Assembly (NCBI GenBank): GCA_902500745.1
Contig: CABVRS010000002.1
Location: 1 to 64,000 of the forward strand
DNA length: 64,000 nt
Origin: an uncultured Nitrospira sp.
GTDB lineage: Bacteria; Nitrospirota; Nitrospiria; Nitrospirales; Nitrospiraceae
Reading direction: 5' to 3'
Each line of letters begins with the position of its first letter. Position 1 is the first letter of the stretch. Made by a program: the position numbers and the translations under genes. The notes below the pieces were generated by a model. It saw nothing but the letters and a program-made list of their open reading frames with translations, did no database searches and was not told the origin of the DNA. This document shows positions 1-7,925 of this stretch, piece by piece.

Positions 1-360
1 GATTGCAAATCGGGCAGGCTCCATCGAAGAATATTGTGAGCGGGTATGATGCCATATGATCGATCTCTCCTCGTTAGCCGCGAGATACGGTTTGCCTCAT
101 CAATCGATCCAACCTGTGATCCAACTCAGCAATGTTCTCCAGAACCCGAGCACATATTCTTACGGTAGTTGATCAATAACTCACGCATAGCGAGCGCGCC
201 ATCTTCCTCTCCACAGTTTCGATATCGATTCACCCCCTTGTCAGTTTCATAAGGCCAACTCGACGTCCCCAGGCTTAAATGCCATCTCTCGATATGCTCA
301 CGAGATTCATAACTATATAATTTATTTAAATATCTATTTTTATAAATCCATTCTATTTTT
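1..360. other. Stretch with no supported gene
   Basis: I see no convincing gene here. An 80-codon open frame on the - strand (368 down to 126) lacks a ribosome binding site and resembles no family I know. The right part, from about 300, is AT-rich and leads into the promoter region of the zinc-ribbon gene. The stretch may hold the end of a gene lying to the left, but no frame gives a recognisable protein. Confidence 0.5.
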
Positions 361-456
361 ATGTCCATTGTTTGTCAAATATATTCAATAATAACACTTG
401 ACACATTGGACATATTGCTTTATACATTAGACATACTTTTGACATACATTGAACTT
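361..456. repeat. Cluster of TTGACA/CATTGGACAT-type repeats over a promoter
   Basis: Several related short elements sit immediately upstream of the zinc-ribbon gene. An inverted copy at 361-378 (ATGTCC...TTGTCAA) faces a direct copy at 398-413 (TTGACACATTGGACAT). Partial direct copies follow: CATTAGACATAC around 424-435 and TTGACATACATTGAAC at 439-454. The second element contains the -35 box of the promoter at 398-426. A row of similar sites in both orientations over a promoter is typical of operators for a dimeric regulator, but no regulator gene can be assigned from the window. Confidence 0.55.
398..426 (+). promoter_or_regulatory. Sigma-70-type promoter for zinc-ribbon gene
   Basis: TTGACA at 398-403 is a perfect -35 box. 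After a 17-base spacer comes TATACA at 421-426, a good -10 box. The predicted start of transcription, near 433, would leave a leader of about 40 bases before the gene at 475. The -35 box lies inside a repeated element, so control by a DNA-binding protein is likely. Confidence 0.6.
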
Positions 457-474
457 CATGCAATGGAGGTCACT

Positions 475-750
475 ATGGCGAGAGCGGGGCAGAAAACAAA
501 CATCGGTCAAATTCGGAATCAATCAGATTGGTCTTCGGCACTGCTTCGGTCAATCTGCCTGAGGTGTGGCGGTCTTATGGTGAAGGAATTCTCCTTGGAC
601 CTGATGAACAGCAGTAGCGAACTGGAATGTGCCACAAGACGATGCGTGCAGTGTGGCGACATCCTCGATCCTGTCATCTTGCGGAACCGTGGCACTCGTC
701 AAGAGTCGATGACTGTCCAGCGTGCAACACAATACTTTGCCGAGCAATAA
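475..750 (+). CDS. Small zinc-ribbon protein
   Basis: A 91-residue soluble protein with two CxxC pairs, C28-x2-C31 and C57-x2-C60, spaced as in a zinc ribbon; the second pair is followed by GDILDP. An additional Cys lies at 52. Such proteins usually bind a structural zinc ion and often contact nucleic acid or a partner protein, but nothing here fixes the role. ATG at 475 is chosen because GGAGGT (465-470) sits four bases upstream; longer readings of the frame run into the promoter repeats. It is transcribed from the TTGACA/TATACA promoter at 398-426. No gene overlaps it and no operon partner is obvious. Function unknown. Confidence 0.7.
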   Translation: MARAGQKTNIGQIRNQSDWSSALLRSICLRCGGLMVKEFSLDLMNSSSELECATRRCVQCGDILDPVILRNRGTRQESMTVQRATQYFAEQ

Positions 751-779
751 GGCGATGCACCTTCGATAGATATTTTGTC

Positions 780-838
780 ATCGGTGATTGATAAGTTTGA
801 ATTTCGCTAATACGTCATGTGTAACTTATCAAACCGAT
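780..838. promoter_or_regulatory. Long inverted repeat before the cupredoxin gene
   Basis: ATCGGTGATTGATAAGTT (780-797) pairs with AACTTATCAAACCGAT (823-838). The arms match over 16 bases, with a two-base GA bulge on the left arm, around a 25-base centre. It lies 30 bases after the zinc-ribbon stop and 36 bases before the cupredoxin start. It could be a factor-binding palindrome, a transcript hairpin ending the upstream gene, or both; there is no T-tract to prove a terminator. Confidence 0.5.
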
Positions 839-873
839 TTATTCTTAAACGATCTAACCACAGGGAGGGCGTG

Positions 874-1353
874 ATGAAGAACAACATGCATGTACGAAAT
901 AGGTTACTAGTTCCACTAGTTATGGGGGCCATCGTGCTGACGGTCATAGCGTTGGGTGGGCGATCCGTGGTCCAGGCTACAGACCAGGGTGAAATGCACG
1001 TCGATGTGACGATCACAGACCAGGGGTACAGCATAAAAGGCCACACGATGACCGACCAAATGACAGCCATCACGTTCCGCAACAATGGCACCATGCCCCA
1101 TGGGATCACTTCTCCAGCATTCAAAACGGGGGTAATCAAGAAGGAGGGCGATGGTGTTGAGGTGAAAGACGTGAAAGGCAAAGGGCACACGGGCTATACA
1201 CTTCAACCTGGGAAGACCATGACTTTGCACTTCTACAAGGCAGCTAATGCAGATCAGTCAACAATACAGGTTCCCTTCTGGTGTCATCTGCACCCTCAGC
1301 ATAAGGGGGAATTCCTGGTCGTGGAGACGAGGGGGGAGCTCGGCGGTGGCTGA
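874..1353 (+). CDS. Exported cupredoxin-like copper protein
   Basis: A 159-residue protein with an N-terminal hydrophobic segment (about residues 11-28) that is either a signal peptide or a membrane anchor, followed by a cupredoxin-like beta domain. Candidate type-1 copper ligands are H76 in TMPHGI and C137, H140 and H143 in PFWCHLHPQHKGEF, followed by the FLVV strand usual after the ligand loop. No methionine stands in the usual axial position, so the site may be atypical. It probably acts in the periplasm as an electron carrier or copper-binding protein. ATG at 874 is preferred over an upstream frame start because GGGAGGG lies at 863-869. A long inverted repeat sits just upstream. The redox partner cannot be told from the sequence. 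Confidence 0.75.
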   Translation: MKNNMHVRNRLLVPLVMGAIVLTVIALGGRSVVQATDQGEMHVDVTITDQGYSIKGHTMTDQMTAITFRNNGTMPHGITSPAFKTGVIKKEGDGVEVKDVKGKGHTGYTLQPGKTMTLHFYKAANADQSTIQVPFWCHLHPQHKGEFLVVETRGELGGG

Positions 1354-1550
1354 GCAACGCTCAGCTCGCATGGTGGAAGTCTTGTCCACGAGTAATTCGG
1401 TGAAATGCTAGCACGAACCATAGAGAAAACAGCCAATCTCTTGTCATACCGGAGAATGCTGGGGAGAGCGCTCGATATTTGACGTTACTATCAGATTCAC
1501 ATTTTCCTGAACCAGGGCGGTCCTGGTGTTCCAAACCAAGGGGGTAACTT

Positions 1551-2516
1551 ATGCGGAGTCAAACGGTGTTTCAGGTGGGAGTGGGGGTGGCATTGATGGT
1601 GGGAGCCGTCACGCTTGCAACAGCAGCGGACGCGCCGAGCAGGGACAAGGATATGGTTCTCATCCCGAAGGGCGAGTTCACCATGGGCAGTAGCGAGCAT
1701 TCGGATGAAGCCCAGCACCAGGTTGTGCTTGATGCCTATCTGATCGACAAGTTCGAAACCTCGAATGCACGCTACAAGGAATTTATGAAGGCAACCAGTC
1801 ACCCAGCACCGGCCTATTGGGATGACCCGCGGCTGAACAAGTCGAACCATCCGGTTGTCGGTGTGAGCTGGACAGATGCCAACGCATTCTGCAAGTGGGA
1901 TGGCAAGCGGCTTCCGACGGAAGCAGAGTGGGAGCGAGCCGCTAAGGGTCCACAAGGCGACAACCACTACCCATGGGGTCACATGCTCGATCCTAAGAAG
2001 GCCAACTATGGGCAGAACGTGGGCCGGACGACACCTGTCGATTCCTATCCGGAAGGTGCGAGCGGCTATGGTGTCCATAACATGGCTGGAAACGTCTTTG
2101 AATGGGTCGAGGATTGGTATGACCTCAGCTACTACAAGACCAGTCCAGCAATGAATCCCCGAGGCGCCGAGAAGGGGTACAACTTCGCCAATCAGGGACC
2201 GGTGAAAGTGCTCCGTGGTGGGTCTTGGCTTGCGCCGGAAACCTCACTCCATACGAGTCACCGCTTCTGGAATCAGCCTGATAATAATTCATACGGAGTC
2301 GGTCTTGGATTTCGTTGCGCAAAGTCCGTACAGACAGTGTCGGACGAAGCCGTGCAAACAGGACGTGACGCCTTCATTCAGGCACTAGTTGCCATGGGTG
2401 CCGAAAAGAATGCGGACGCCATGGCTGCCATTGAGAAAGCGTTGGCCTCGGATCCGGGGAACCAGGAGTATCTGGCAACCCGTGAACTGATCCAGAAGAG
2501 CATGAAGAAGAAATAG
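1551..2516 (+). CDS. Secreted SUMF1/FGE-fold protein 1
   Basis: A 321-residue protein with a signal peptide (about residues 1-25, cut near TAADA). The formylglycine-generating-enzyme (SUMF1, C-type-lectin-like) domain follows, with FTMGS, the RLPTEAEWERAA signature, GNVFEWVEDWYD, LRGGSW and a final GLGFRCAK. In true FGE the GGSW motif leads into a pair of copper-binding cysteines; here the stretch reads GGSWLAPETSLHTSHR and has neither. It is therefore unlikely to make formylglycine. Residues about 265-321 form a short helical, TPR-like tail. It begins at ATG 1551 behind AAGGGGGT. It is one of three paralogues within 5 kb and shares its tail with the second. Periplasmic; substrate unknown. 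Confidence 0.8.
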   Translation: MRSQTVFQVGVGVALMVGAVTLATAADAPSRDKDMVLIPKGEFTMGSSEHSDEAQHQVVLDAYLIDKFETSNARYKEFMKATSHPAPAYWDDPRLNKSNHPVVGVSWTDANAFCKWDGKRLPTEAEWERAAKGPQGDNHYPWGHMLDPKKANYGQNVGRTTPVDSYPEGASGYGVHNMAGNVFEWVEDWYDLSYYKTSPAMNPRGAEKGYNFANQGPVKVLRGGSWLAPETSLHTSHRFWNQPDNNSYGVGLGFRCAKSVQTVSDEAVQTGRDAFIQALVAMGAEKNADAMAAIEKALASDPGNQEYLATRELIQKSMKKK

Positions 2517-2529
2517 TCGAATTCTGGGA

Positions 2530-2555
2530 GGAGGGGGGGAGATATCGCCCCCTCC
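2530..2555. terminator. GC-rich hairpin after SUMF1-like gene 1
   Basis: GGAGGGGG (2530-2537) pairs with CCCCCTCC (2548-2555) across a 10-base loop, 14 bases after the stop codon at 2516. No T-run follows, so it may only slow or protect the transcript rather than end it. Confidence 0.35.
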
Positions 2556-2585
2556 CCTGGCCCAAGTCGTGATGAGAGGTCTCAA

Positions 2586-4139
2586 GTGAATAAGTCTGAC
2601 ACCGGTCCAAGTACATCGACAGCGAACCCTGCAGCAACCCCTGGGACCTCACTCATCCTTCTCACTGGCGCGAGTGGGTACATTGGCGGCCGTCTTCTGC
2701 CGTCGTTGGAGAATCAGGGTTACCGCTTGCGCTGTGTAGCCAGACATCCAGAGATTCTTATGCAAAAGATCCATCCCTCAACGGAAGTTGTCGCGGGTGA
2801 TGTTCTTGATCGAGCGAGTCTCGACAACGTATTGCGTGGGGTCGATGTGGCCTACTACATGGTCCACTCCATGAGTTCGACCGGCTCGTTTGAGCAGGCG
2901 GACCGGCAAGCCGCCCGGAACTTTAGCGAAGCAGCCAAGGCAGCTGGCGTGAAGGGACTGGTCTACGTGGGAGGTTTGGGCAGCGACGAAGAAGAACTCT
3001 CGGCACATTTGCGCAGTCGGCACGAGGTCGGTGACATCTTGAGGCAGTCGGGCCTGCCGGTCTGTGAGTTCCGCGCCTCGGCCGTGATTGGCTCCGGCAG
3101 TGCCTCGTTTGAGCTCGTTCGTGCGCTCGTAGAACGCTTGCCGATTATGCTTACACCGAGATGGGTCAAGGGAAAGGCACAGCCAATCGGAATCGACGAC
3201 TTGCTGGACTATCTGATTGAGGCGCTTCAGATTCCCCTCTCCAAATACCGTATCTATGAAGTCGGTGGGGCAGACAAAGTCTCCTACGCGGATATGATGC
3301 GGGCATACGGGCGACAACGTGGGCTGAAGCCTCTTATCATCCCAGTGCCGGTCCTCACCCCCTGGCTGTCTGCTCTGTGGTTGGGGTTGATCACGCCGCT
3401 CTACGCTCGCATCGGCCGAGCGATTATTGAGAGCATCGTCCATGTCACGGTGGTACGGGACAATGCTGCGCTGACGACCTTCTCTGTACGTCCGATGGGA
3501 ATCGATGAATCGATTCACCGGGCCCTTGTCCGTGAGGAGCGACATTTCTCCGCCACGCGCTGGTCCGACTCGCTCTCTTCTTCTGGCAGGCAGCGATCAT
3601 GGGGAGGCGTCCGGTTCGGCACACGCATCGTCGATTCACGGACGTTGACAGTTGAAGCGCCGGCTGACGTTGTCTTCAGATGTATTGAGAGGATTGGCGG
3701 TGACCATGGCTGGTATGCCTGCGACTGGTTGTGGCGGGTGCGCGGCTTCATCGACCTCCTTCAAGGGGGTGTCGGCATGGGACGGGGACGGCGTTCTTCC
3801 ACGACCCTCCGCGTCGGCGACACGGTCGACTCATTTCGCGTCGAAGCGATTGAGCCGAATCGGCGCCTGCGGCTCAAGTCCGAGATGAATTTGCCCGGGC
3901 GGGCGTGGCTCGAGTTCGAGGTGACGGAGATCGGCTCTTCAACGCAGATACGTCAGACGGCGATCTTTGATCCGGTGGGACTGAAAGGCCAACTGTACTG
4001 GTATTCCCTCTACGTGCCGCACGAGCTTGTATTCAATGGGATGTTACGGGGAATCGCGCAAGCAGCGTTGCAAGAAATGAAGGACCTCGATATGTCGAAA
4101 ATACCAAATGGGCAGACGGCGACGCAGCACCGCCGCTGA
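2586..4139 (+). CDS. SDR-type NAD(P)-binding protein with DUF2867 C-terminus
   Basis: A 517-residue two-part protein. Residues about 20-330 are an extended/atypical short-chain dehydrogenase domain with the dinucleotide motif TGASGYIGGRLL. The usual catalytic YxxxK is not evident, as in NmrA/YbjT-like members. Residues about 345-495 match DUF2867, a helix-grip/SRPBCC-like domain that often follows such an SDR. Its role is unknown; members often lie near photolyase and stress genes, as here. The start is GTG 2586 behind AGAGGT at 2575-2580. No signal peptide is seen, so it is probably cytoplasmic, unlike its SUMF1-like neighbours. Confidence 0.75.
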   Translation: MNKSDTGPSTSTANPAATPGTSLILLTGASGYIGGRLLPSLENQGYRLRCVARHPEILMQKIHPSTEVVAGDVLDRASLDNVLRGVDVAYYMVHSMSSTGSFEQADRQAARNFSEAAKAAGVKGLVYVGGLGSDEEELSAHLRSRHEVGDILRQSGLPVCEFRASAVIGSGSASFELVRALVERLPIMLTPRWVKGKAQPIGIDDLLDYLIEALQIPLSKYRIYEVGGADKVSYADMMRAYGRQRGLKPLIIPVPVLTPWLSALWLGLITPLYARIGRAIIESIVHVTVVRDNAALTTFSVRPMGIDESIHRALVREERHFSATRWSDSLSSSGRQRSWGGVRFGTRIVDSRTLTVEAPADVVFRCIERIGGDHGWYACDWLWRVRGFIDLLQGGVGMGRGRRSSTTLRVGDTVDSFRVEAIEPNRRLRLKSEMNLPGRAWLEFEVTEIGSSTQIRQTAIFDPVGLKGQLYWYSLYVPHELVFNGMLRGIAQAALQEMKDLDMSKIPNGQTATQHRR

Positions 4140-4215
4140 ACCAGGCGTGTCGAGAGAGGCGCGACCGCTCCTATGGATAAACTATGAAGACATCAACTTG
4201 TGATGGAGGTCCGCA

Positions 4216-5274
4216 ATGCAAACAGCAAGAATCATTGTGATCGCGGCGTTGGCAACCGCATTCACAATACTGAACGAGACAGTCCGTGCGGAGGAGCACC
4301 CGACACCAAAGGACATGTCATATATCGGGCAGGGAGGATCGGTGATGGGGCTCGACCGGGAACAACCCGTAGACACGGGCAAAAAGCTCACACTTTACGA
4401 ACGACGGATGAAGACACCCTGGTCTGCCGACGCACTGAACGACGAAAGCCCCGCTCATATGGTGTTCTTGGATCCATACTTCATTGATAAGTACGAAGTC
4501 TCGAACAAAGACTATGGTGATTTCATCAAGGCAAAAGGTCACCCGGCTCCGGCCTACTGGGACGATCCCCGTTTAAATAAGTCCCAACTGCCCGTCGTCG
4601 GGGTGAATTGGGAGGACGCGAGAGCCTTCTGCGAATATCGCGGCAAACGGCTGCCGACGGAAGCAGAGTGGGAAAAGGCCGCCCGAGGGCCAGATGGTAA
4701 TCTCTATCCCTGGGGCAACGCTTTTGATCCGGCGAAAGTCAATTATGGAAAAAAGCACGATGCCACCATGCCCGTTGATTCATACCCAGAAGGAGCCAGT
4801 TATTATGGCCTACACCACATGGCCGGTAATGTCTTCGAGTGGGTCTCAGACTGGTACGACCCCCGCTACTATGGACGGCTTGAAACGAGTGTAAATCCAA
4901 GCGGCCCGGCTCAACCCCTGTGGATGGGCGGAACCGGGACGTACGTGGATCGTCTGACGGTCGGCGAGAAGCGGGTCATACGCGGTGGCTCCTGGATCGC
5001 CCCGGAGAGCACAACTAGGGCGACCCACCGGTTCTGGAATCATCCACTCAATAACAGCTACGGCGTGGGTCTGGGATTCCGCTGCGCGAAAACTGCCCCA
5101 CCAGAAATCGATCAGCGTATCAAGGAGGCCGCCATCTTGACCTACGTCGAAATGGGGCGAGAACACTTCGCAGAGGCCCAGCAGGCCCTTGCTCAGGGAT
5201 TGGCCCTTGACCCCAAGAATACGGAGCTGCTGGAGCTTCGGCAATTAATTGAGCAATCAATGAAGCGACCGTGA
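4216..5274 (+). CDS. Secreted SUMF1/FGE-fold protein 2
   Basis: A 352-residue protein with a signal peptide (about residues 1-25, ending near VRAEE). The SUMF1 domain shows RLPTEAEWEKAARGPDG, GNVFEWVSDWYD, IRGGSW and GLGFRCAK. The catalytic cysteine pair of FGE is absent (GGSWIAPESTTRATHR). Blocks such as KGHPAPAYWDDPRLNKS nearly repeat SUMF1-like protein 1, so the two are recent paralogues. They share a C-terminal helical tail ending in LRQLIEQSMKRP. It carries an extra N-terminal insert (about residues 35-75) before the shared domain. ATG 4216 follows GGAGGT at 4205-4210. Likely periplasmic. The domain family is certain; the function is not. Confidence 0.8.
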   Translation: MQTARIIVIAALATAFTILNETVRAEEHPTPKDMSYIGQGGSVMGLDREQPVDTGKKLTLYERRMKTPWSADALNDESPAHMVFLDPYFIDKYEVSNKDYGDFIKAKGHPAPAYWDDPRLNKSQLPVVGVNWEDARAFCEYRGKRLPTEAEWEKAARGPDGNLYPWGNAFDPAKVNYGKKHDATMPVDSYPEGASYYGLHHMAGNVFEWVSDWYDPRYYGRLETSVNPSGPAQPLWMGGTGTYVDRLTVGEKRVIRGGSWIAPESTTRATHRFWNHPLNNSYGVGLGFRCAKTAPPEIDQRIKEAAILTYVEMGREHFAEAQQALAQGLALDPKNTELLELRQLIEQSMKRP

Positions 5275-5327
5275 AGGAAGATTTCACGGATTCCTGACTA
5301 TGGTTTGATCGTGACGGAGGCGCACCG

Positions 5328-5696
5328 ATGATACACAACAAGATGCTTTATCGAGGGATGGTCCTCATCGCCCTCCTGGGAGCCTCATCCCTCCACGCTG
5401 GTCCCATCGATTCACCCGGGCACCCGCATGAGGATAAGGCCCAGCTGGTCCATGAGGCCAATCATGAAGTGGACCAGGCATGGGAGGTCTACCATCGAGC
5501 CGCGTTGGGGGGAACAGTGGCCTCACCTGCTCTTCAGGCGGAAATCGAGCAACACCTGCACGAAGCCCGAACCCTCGTGACCCAGGCGCAAGAGGCAGCG
5601 GAGCGGGGAGACGATCGGCAAGTGGAGGAACTATGCAAGCAAGTGAGACTCCATACCACCCAAGCCATTAGGGGTAGCAAGGAGCAGAAGAAATGA
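5328..5696 (+). CDS. Small secreted helical protein
   Basis: A 122-residue protein with a clear signal peptide (about residues 1-24, cut near SLHAG). The mature part is charged and almost wholly helical, with several His in the first third (GHPHEDK, HEANHEVD) and many Glu, Gln and Arg later. I do not recognise the family; helical periplasmic metal-binding or chaperone-like proteins look similar. ATG 5328 has GGAGG at 5316-5320. Its stop overlaps the start of the third SUMF1-like gene (ATGA at 5693), so the two are translationally coupled and probably act in the same process. Confidence 0.6.
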   Translation: MIHNKMLYRGMVLIALLGASSLHAGPIDSPGHPHEDKAQLVHEANHEVDQAWEVYHRAALGGTVASPALQAEIEQHLHEARTLVTQAQEAAERGDDRQVEELCKQVRLHTTQAIRGSKEQKK

Positions 5697-6538
5697 TGAC
5701 CGGACTGTGGCGCAGATCAACTCAGTTCAAGAGGATGACGATCGCGGTTGTCACGGTCCTCGTGCTCATACAGTCGTTCACCGGGGAAGCGTTGCCGGGA
5801 ACGAAAGAGCCTGACCCGGTGCCGATGGTCACGATCCCAGCCGGAGAATTTCTGATGGGCAATCCAGAAGGAACAGGCCGGGACGATGAGCGACCGCAGC
5901 GATCTGTCTACCTCGACGAGTTTGCGATCGATCAAGTCGAAGTGACGAACGAGCGGTATATGGCCTTTGTAAAATCCATTGGCCATCGCACACCACCCAA
6001 TCCCTATGGCACCGGGAGCCTCCAATCTATTAAGGGCATTGAGCAACTCCCGGTGGTCCAGACGACTTGGTACGACGCTAAGGCCTATTGTAGTTGGGCA
6101 AAGAAACGGCTCCCGACAGAAGCAGAATGGGAGAAGGCTGCTCGCGGGACTGATGGCCGCCTCTATCCCTGGGGCAATGAACCGCCCACGGCAAAGCGGG
6201 CGAACTTTGATCGAGAGTGGGAGGATGAGCATACCCTGCACGCTGTCGGATCGCTTCCAGATGGAGATTCACCCTACGGCGTGAAGGATATGGCCGGGAA
6301 CGTCAGGGAGTGGGTCTCCGATTGGTACGACGCGGAGTACTACCAGCATGCTCCCAACCGGAATCCACAAGGTCCCGACAAGAAGGGAGTGGTTCGGTCG
6401 ATTCGTGGCGGGTCCTGGCATAGTCCAACGTCCGATATCACCACATCGGCGCGAGGCCGTGGCGGGTTCGCCTTGCAGACTCATGGAACAGGGTTTCGCT
6501 GTGTCCGTGGTATTGAGCGAAATGCTTCCGGCAAATAG
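5693..6538 (+). CDS. Secreted SUMF1/FGE-fold protein 3
   Basis: A 281-residue protein with an N-terminal signal segment (about residues 15-35), then a SUMF1 domain: MVTIPAGEFLMGNPEG, RLPTEAEWEKAARGTDG, GNVREWVSDWYD, IRGGSWHSP and GTGFRCVRG. It is more distant from the other two and lacks their helical C-terminal tail. As in them, the two cysteines needed for FGE copper chemistry are missing after GGSW. It overlaps the preceding gene by four bases (ATGA), with AAGGAG upstream inside that gene. Probably periplasmic. It may serve as a binding or structural member of a complex rather than as an oxidase, which is inference. Confidence 0.78.
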   Translation: MMTGLWRRSTQFKRMTIAVVTVLVLIQSFTGEALPGTKEPDPVPMVTIPAGEFLMGNPEGTGRDDERPQRSVYLDEFAIDQVEVTNERYMAFVKSIGHRTPPNPYGTGSLQSIKGIEQLPVVQTTWYDAKAYCSWAKKRLPTEAEWEKAARGTDGRLYPWGNEPPTAKRANFDREWEDEHTLHAVGSLPDGDSPYGVKDMAGNVREWVSDWYDAEYYQHAPNRNPQGPDKKGVVRSIRGGSWHSPTSDITTSARGRGGFALQTHGTGFRCVRGIERNASGK

Positions 6539-6604
6539 GAGTTCGGGTGGTACTGGAGTGGACAAACGAGCAACCTTATCGGATGCCGGAAATGGTTCCC
6601 TGGA

Positions 6605-6634
6605 GGCGGCGCCGGAACTCCGCCCGGCGCCGCC
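6605..6634. other. Perfect 11-bp GC hairpin
   Basis: GGCGGCGCCGG (6605-6615) pairs exactly with CCGGCGCCGCC (6624-6634) around an 8-base loop. It lies 66 bases after the third SUMF1-like gene. There is no T-run, so a classic intrinsic terminator is not shown. It could still stop or stabilise transcripts between two transcription units. Confidence 0.45.
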
Positions 6635-6745
6635 CCGCCGATGTGGACAGACCCTCGGTTTTACCGGGGGCTGTCTACTCGGTGGAACACGAGCGTTCTC
6701 ACTGATATGTCTTAACGTGCCTTAGCGATGTGGAGGAGGATGACC

Positions 6746-6874
6746 ATGGATATAAGTTTATTCTTGTTACTCACGATAGGATTGCTGACCAGTGGCATGG
6801 TAATGGGAGTCTCTCAAGCTGTTACCATTGCAGTACGGCATCGCCAAACCAAGGACCGAAGACACCATGAGTAA
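6746..6874 (+). CDS. 42-residue single-span membrane protein
   Basis: A short frame starting at ATG 6746 with two overlapping SD cores (GGAGGAGG, 6732-6739) at ideal distance. The product has one hydrophobic helix at about residues 4-29 (ISLFLLLTIGLLTSG) and a basic, His-rich tail, RHRQTKDRRHHE. The positive tail suggests N-out or periplasmic N-terminus, C-terminus in the cytoplasm. The stop codon lies inside an 11-bp inverted repeat. An ATG six bases upstream (6740) is possible but too close to the SD. No family recognised. It resembles in layout the 33-residue membrane protein at 7926. Confidence 0.55.
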   Translation: MDISLFLLLTIGLLTSGMVMGVSQAVTIAVRHRQTKDRRHHE

Positions 6875-6892
6875 TCGACCATACTCATGGTG
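6863..6892. terminator. 11-bp perfect inverted repeat over the small gene's stop
   Basis: CACCATGAGTA (6863-6873) pairs with TACTCATGGTG (6882-6892) around ATCGACCA. The left arm includes the last codons and stop of the 42-residue protein gene. The right arm is followed by CAATTTCA, a weak T-rich tract, so it may act as a terminator. The ten bases ACTCATGGTG of the right arm recur at 7861-7870. Confidence 0.45.
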
Positions 6893-6912
6893 CAATTTCA
6901 GGAGCTAGTCGT

Positions 6913-7848
6913 ATGAACATCGTAGTGACTGGAGGAACCGGATTCATAGGTGGAGCGCTGTGTCATTCGCTACTAAAAGAAGGGCATGGAGTAAGCATCC
7001 TCACGAGGCACCTACAACAGACTTCCCATGGGGACCAACCTATCAACTGGGTACCCTGGAACGGGCGAGACACGGGACCCTGGGAGCAAGTCCTTGAGGG
7101 GGCCGATGCGGTCATCAATCTCGCTGGAGCGCCGATCGCCGAGGCACGTTGGACCGACGCACGCAAGCAACTCATCACCGACAGTCGCGTACTCACCACC
7201 CGCTTATTGGTCAGAGCCATGTCACGGCACTCTTCTAAACCAGCGACGTTCATCAGCGCGTCCGGCATCGGTTATTACGGCGCGAGCGACGATCGCCATC
7301 TGGATGAAGGAGCGGCGCGAGGCCAGGGTTTCTTAGCCGATTTATGCCTCGCTTGGGAAGCCGAGGCCCTTCGAGCTGCGGAGTTCGGCACGCGTGTCGT
7401 CACCTTACGAACCGGGATGGTTCTGGAAGCAGATGGTGGTGCATTGGCCAAAATGTCGTTGCCCTTCAGGCTTTTCACAGGCGGTCCGATCATGCCGGGA
7501 ACACAGTGGGTGTCCTGGATTCACCGTCGGGACCACATCAGTCTGATCCAATGGGCTCTCACTACGCCGACGGTTTCCGGCCCAATCAATGCCGTCGCGC
7601 CGGAGCCTGTGACGATGAACGTATTCTGTGAAATGCTTGGGCGGGTGCTCCACAGACCATCGTGGCTTCCTGTTCCAAAGCTTGCCTTAAACATACTGCT
7701 GGGTGAATTGGGGACACTGATGACAACCGGTCAGCGAGTGATTCCAGCAAAAGCCATGGCGGAAGGCTATGCCTTTCACTATCCGACGCTGGAACCGGCT
7801 TTGCGAGCCGCGCTCAAGAAGCCGATCGCCCCTGAGAACAGGACATGA
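6913..7848 (+). CDS. TIGR01777-family epimerase-like SDR
   Basis: A 311-residue protein of the TIGR01777 (YfcH-like) family: a nucleotide-sugar epimerase-like Rossmann domain with VVTGGTGFIGGALCHSLL at residues 4-21, then NLAGAPIAEARW, SASGIGYYG and a C-terminal DUF1731 region (about 255-305). The length fits the family. The reaction is not known. Members are often found beside photolyases and other light- or stress-response genes, and a photolyase lies 700 bases downstream. It starts at ATG 6913 after AGGAG at 6900-6904. Cytoplasmic. Confidence 0.82.
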   Translation: MNIVVTGGTGFIGGALCHSLLKEGHGVSILTRHLQQTSHGDQPINWVPWNGRDTGPWEQVLEGADAVINLAGAPIAEARWTDARKQLITDSRVLTTRLLVRAMSRHSSKPATFISASGIGYYGASDDRHLDEGAARGQGFLADLCLAWEAEALRAAEFGTRVVTLRTGMVLEADGGALAKMSLPFRLFTGGPIMPGTQWVSWIHRRDHISLIQWALTTPTVSGPINAVAPEPVTMNVFCEMLGRVLHRPSWLPVPKLALNILLGELGTLMTTGQRVIPAKAMAEGYAFHYPTLEPALRAALKKPIAPENRT

Positions 7849-7905
7849 ACGGCAGTCAAGACTCATGGTGTAACGGTAGCATTCGCCGAGTGATCATTTC
7901 ATATC

Positions 7906-7923
7906 GCCCACGAGGAGGTGGGC
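7906..7923 (+). promoter_or_regulatory. RNA hairpin presenting the SD sequence in its loop
   Basis: GCCCAC (7906-7911) pairs with GTGGGC (7918-7923); the six-base loop GAGGAG is the core of the Shine-Dalgarno sequence for the 33-residue gene at 7926. The start codon follows the stem by two bases. The fold could gate ribosome access. This is seen in the sequence; regulation is inference. Confidence 0.4.
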
Positions 7924-7925
7924 CC

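Noticed and set aside
126-368. 80-codon frame on the - strand near the left edge
   Set aside because: No ribosome site, AT-rich start overlapping the repeat array, and no similarity to a family I know; treated as chance unless conserved elsewhere.
361-474. Longer N-terminus for the zinc-ribbon protein (start at 361)
   Set aside because: The extra residues are coded by the promoter repeats, and the SD at 465-470 fits ATG 475.
6605-6634. GC hairpin as a proven intrinsic terminator
   Set aside because: The stem is perfect but no T-run follows, so it is listed only as a hairpin.
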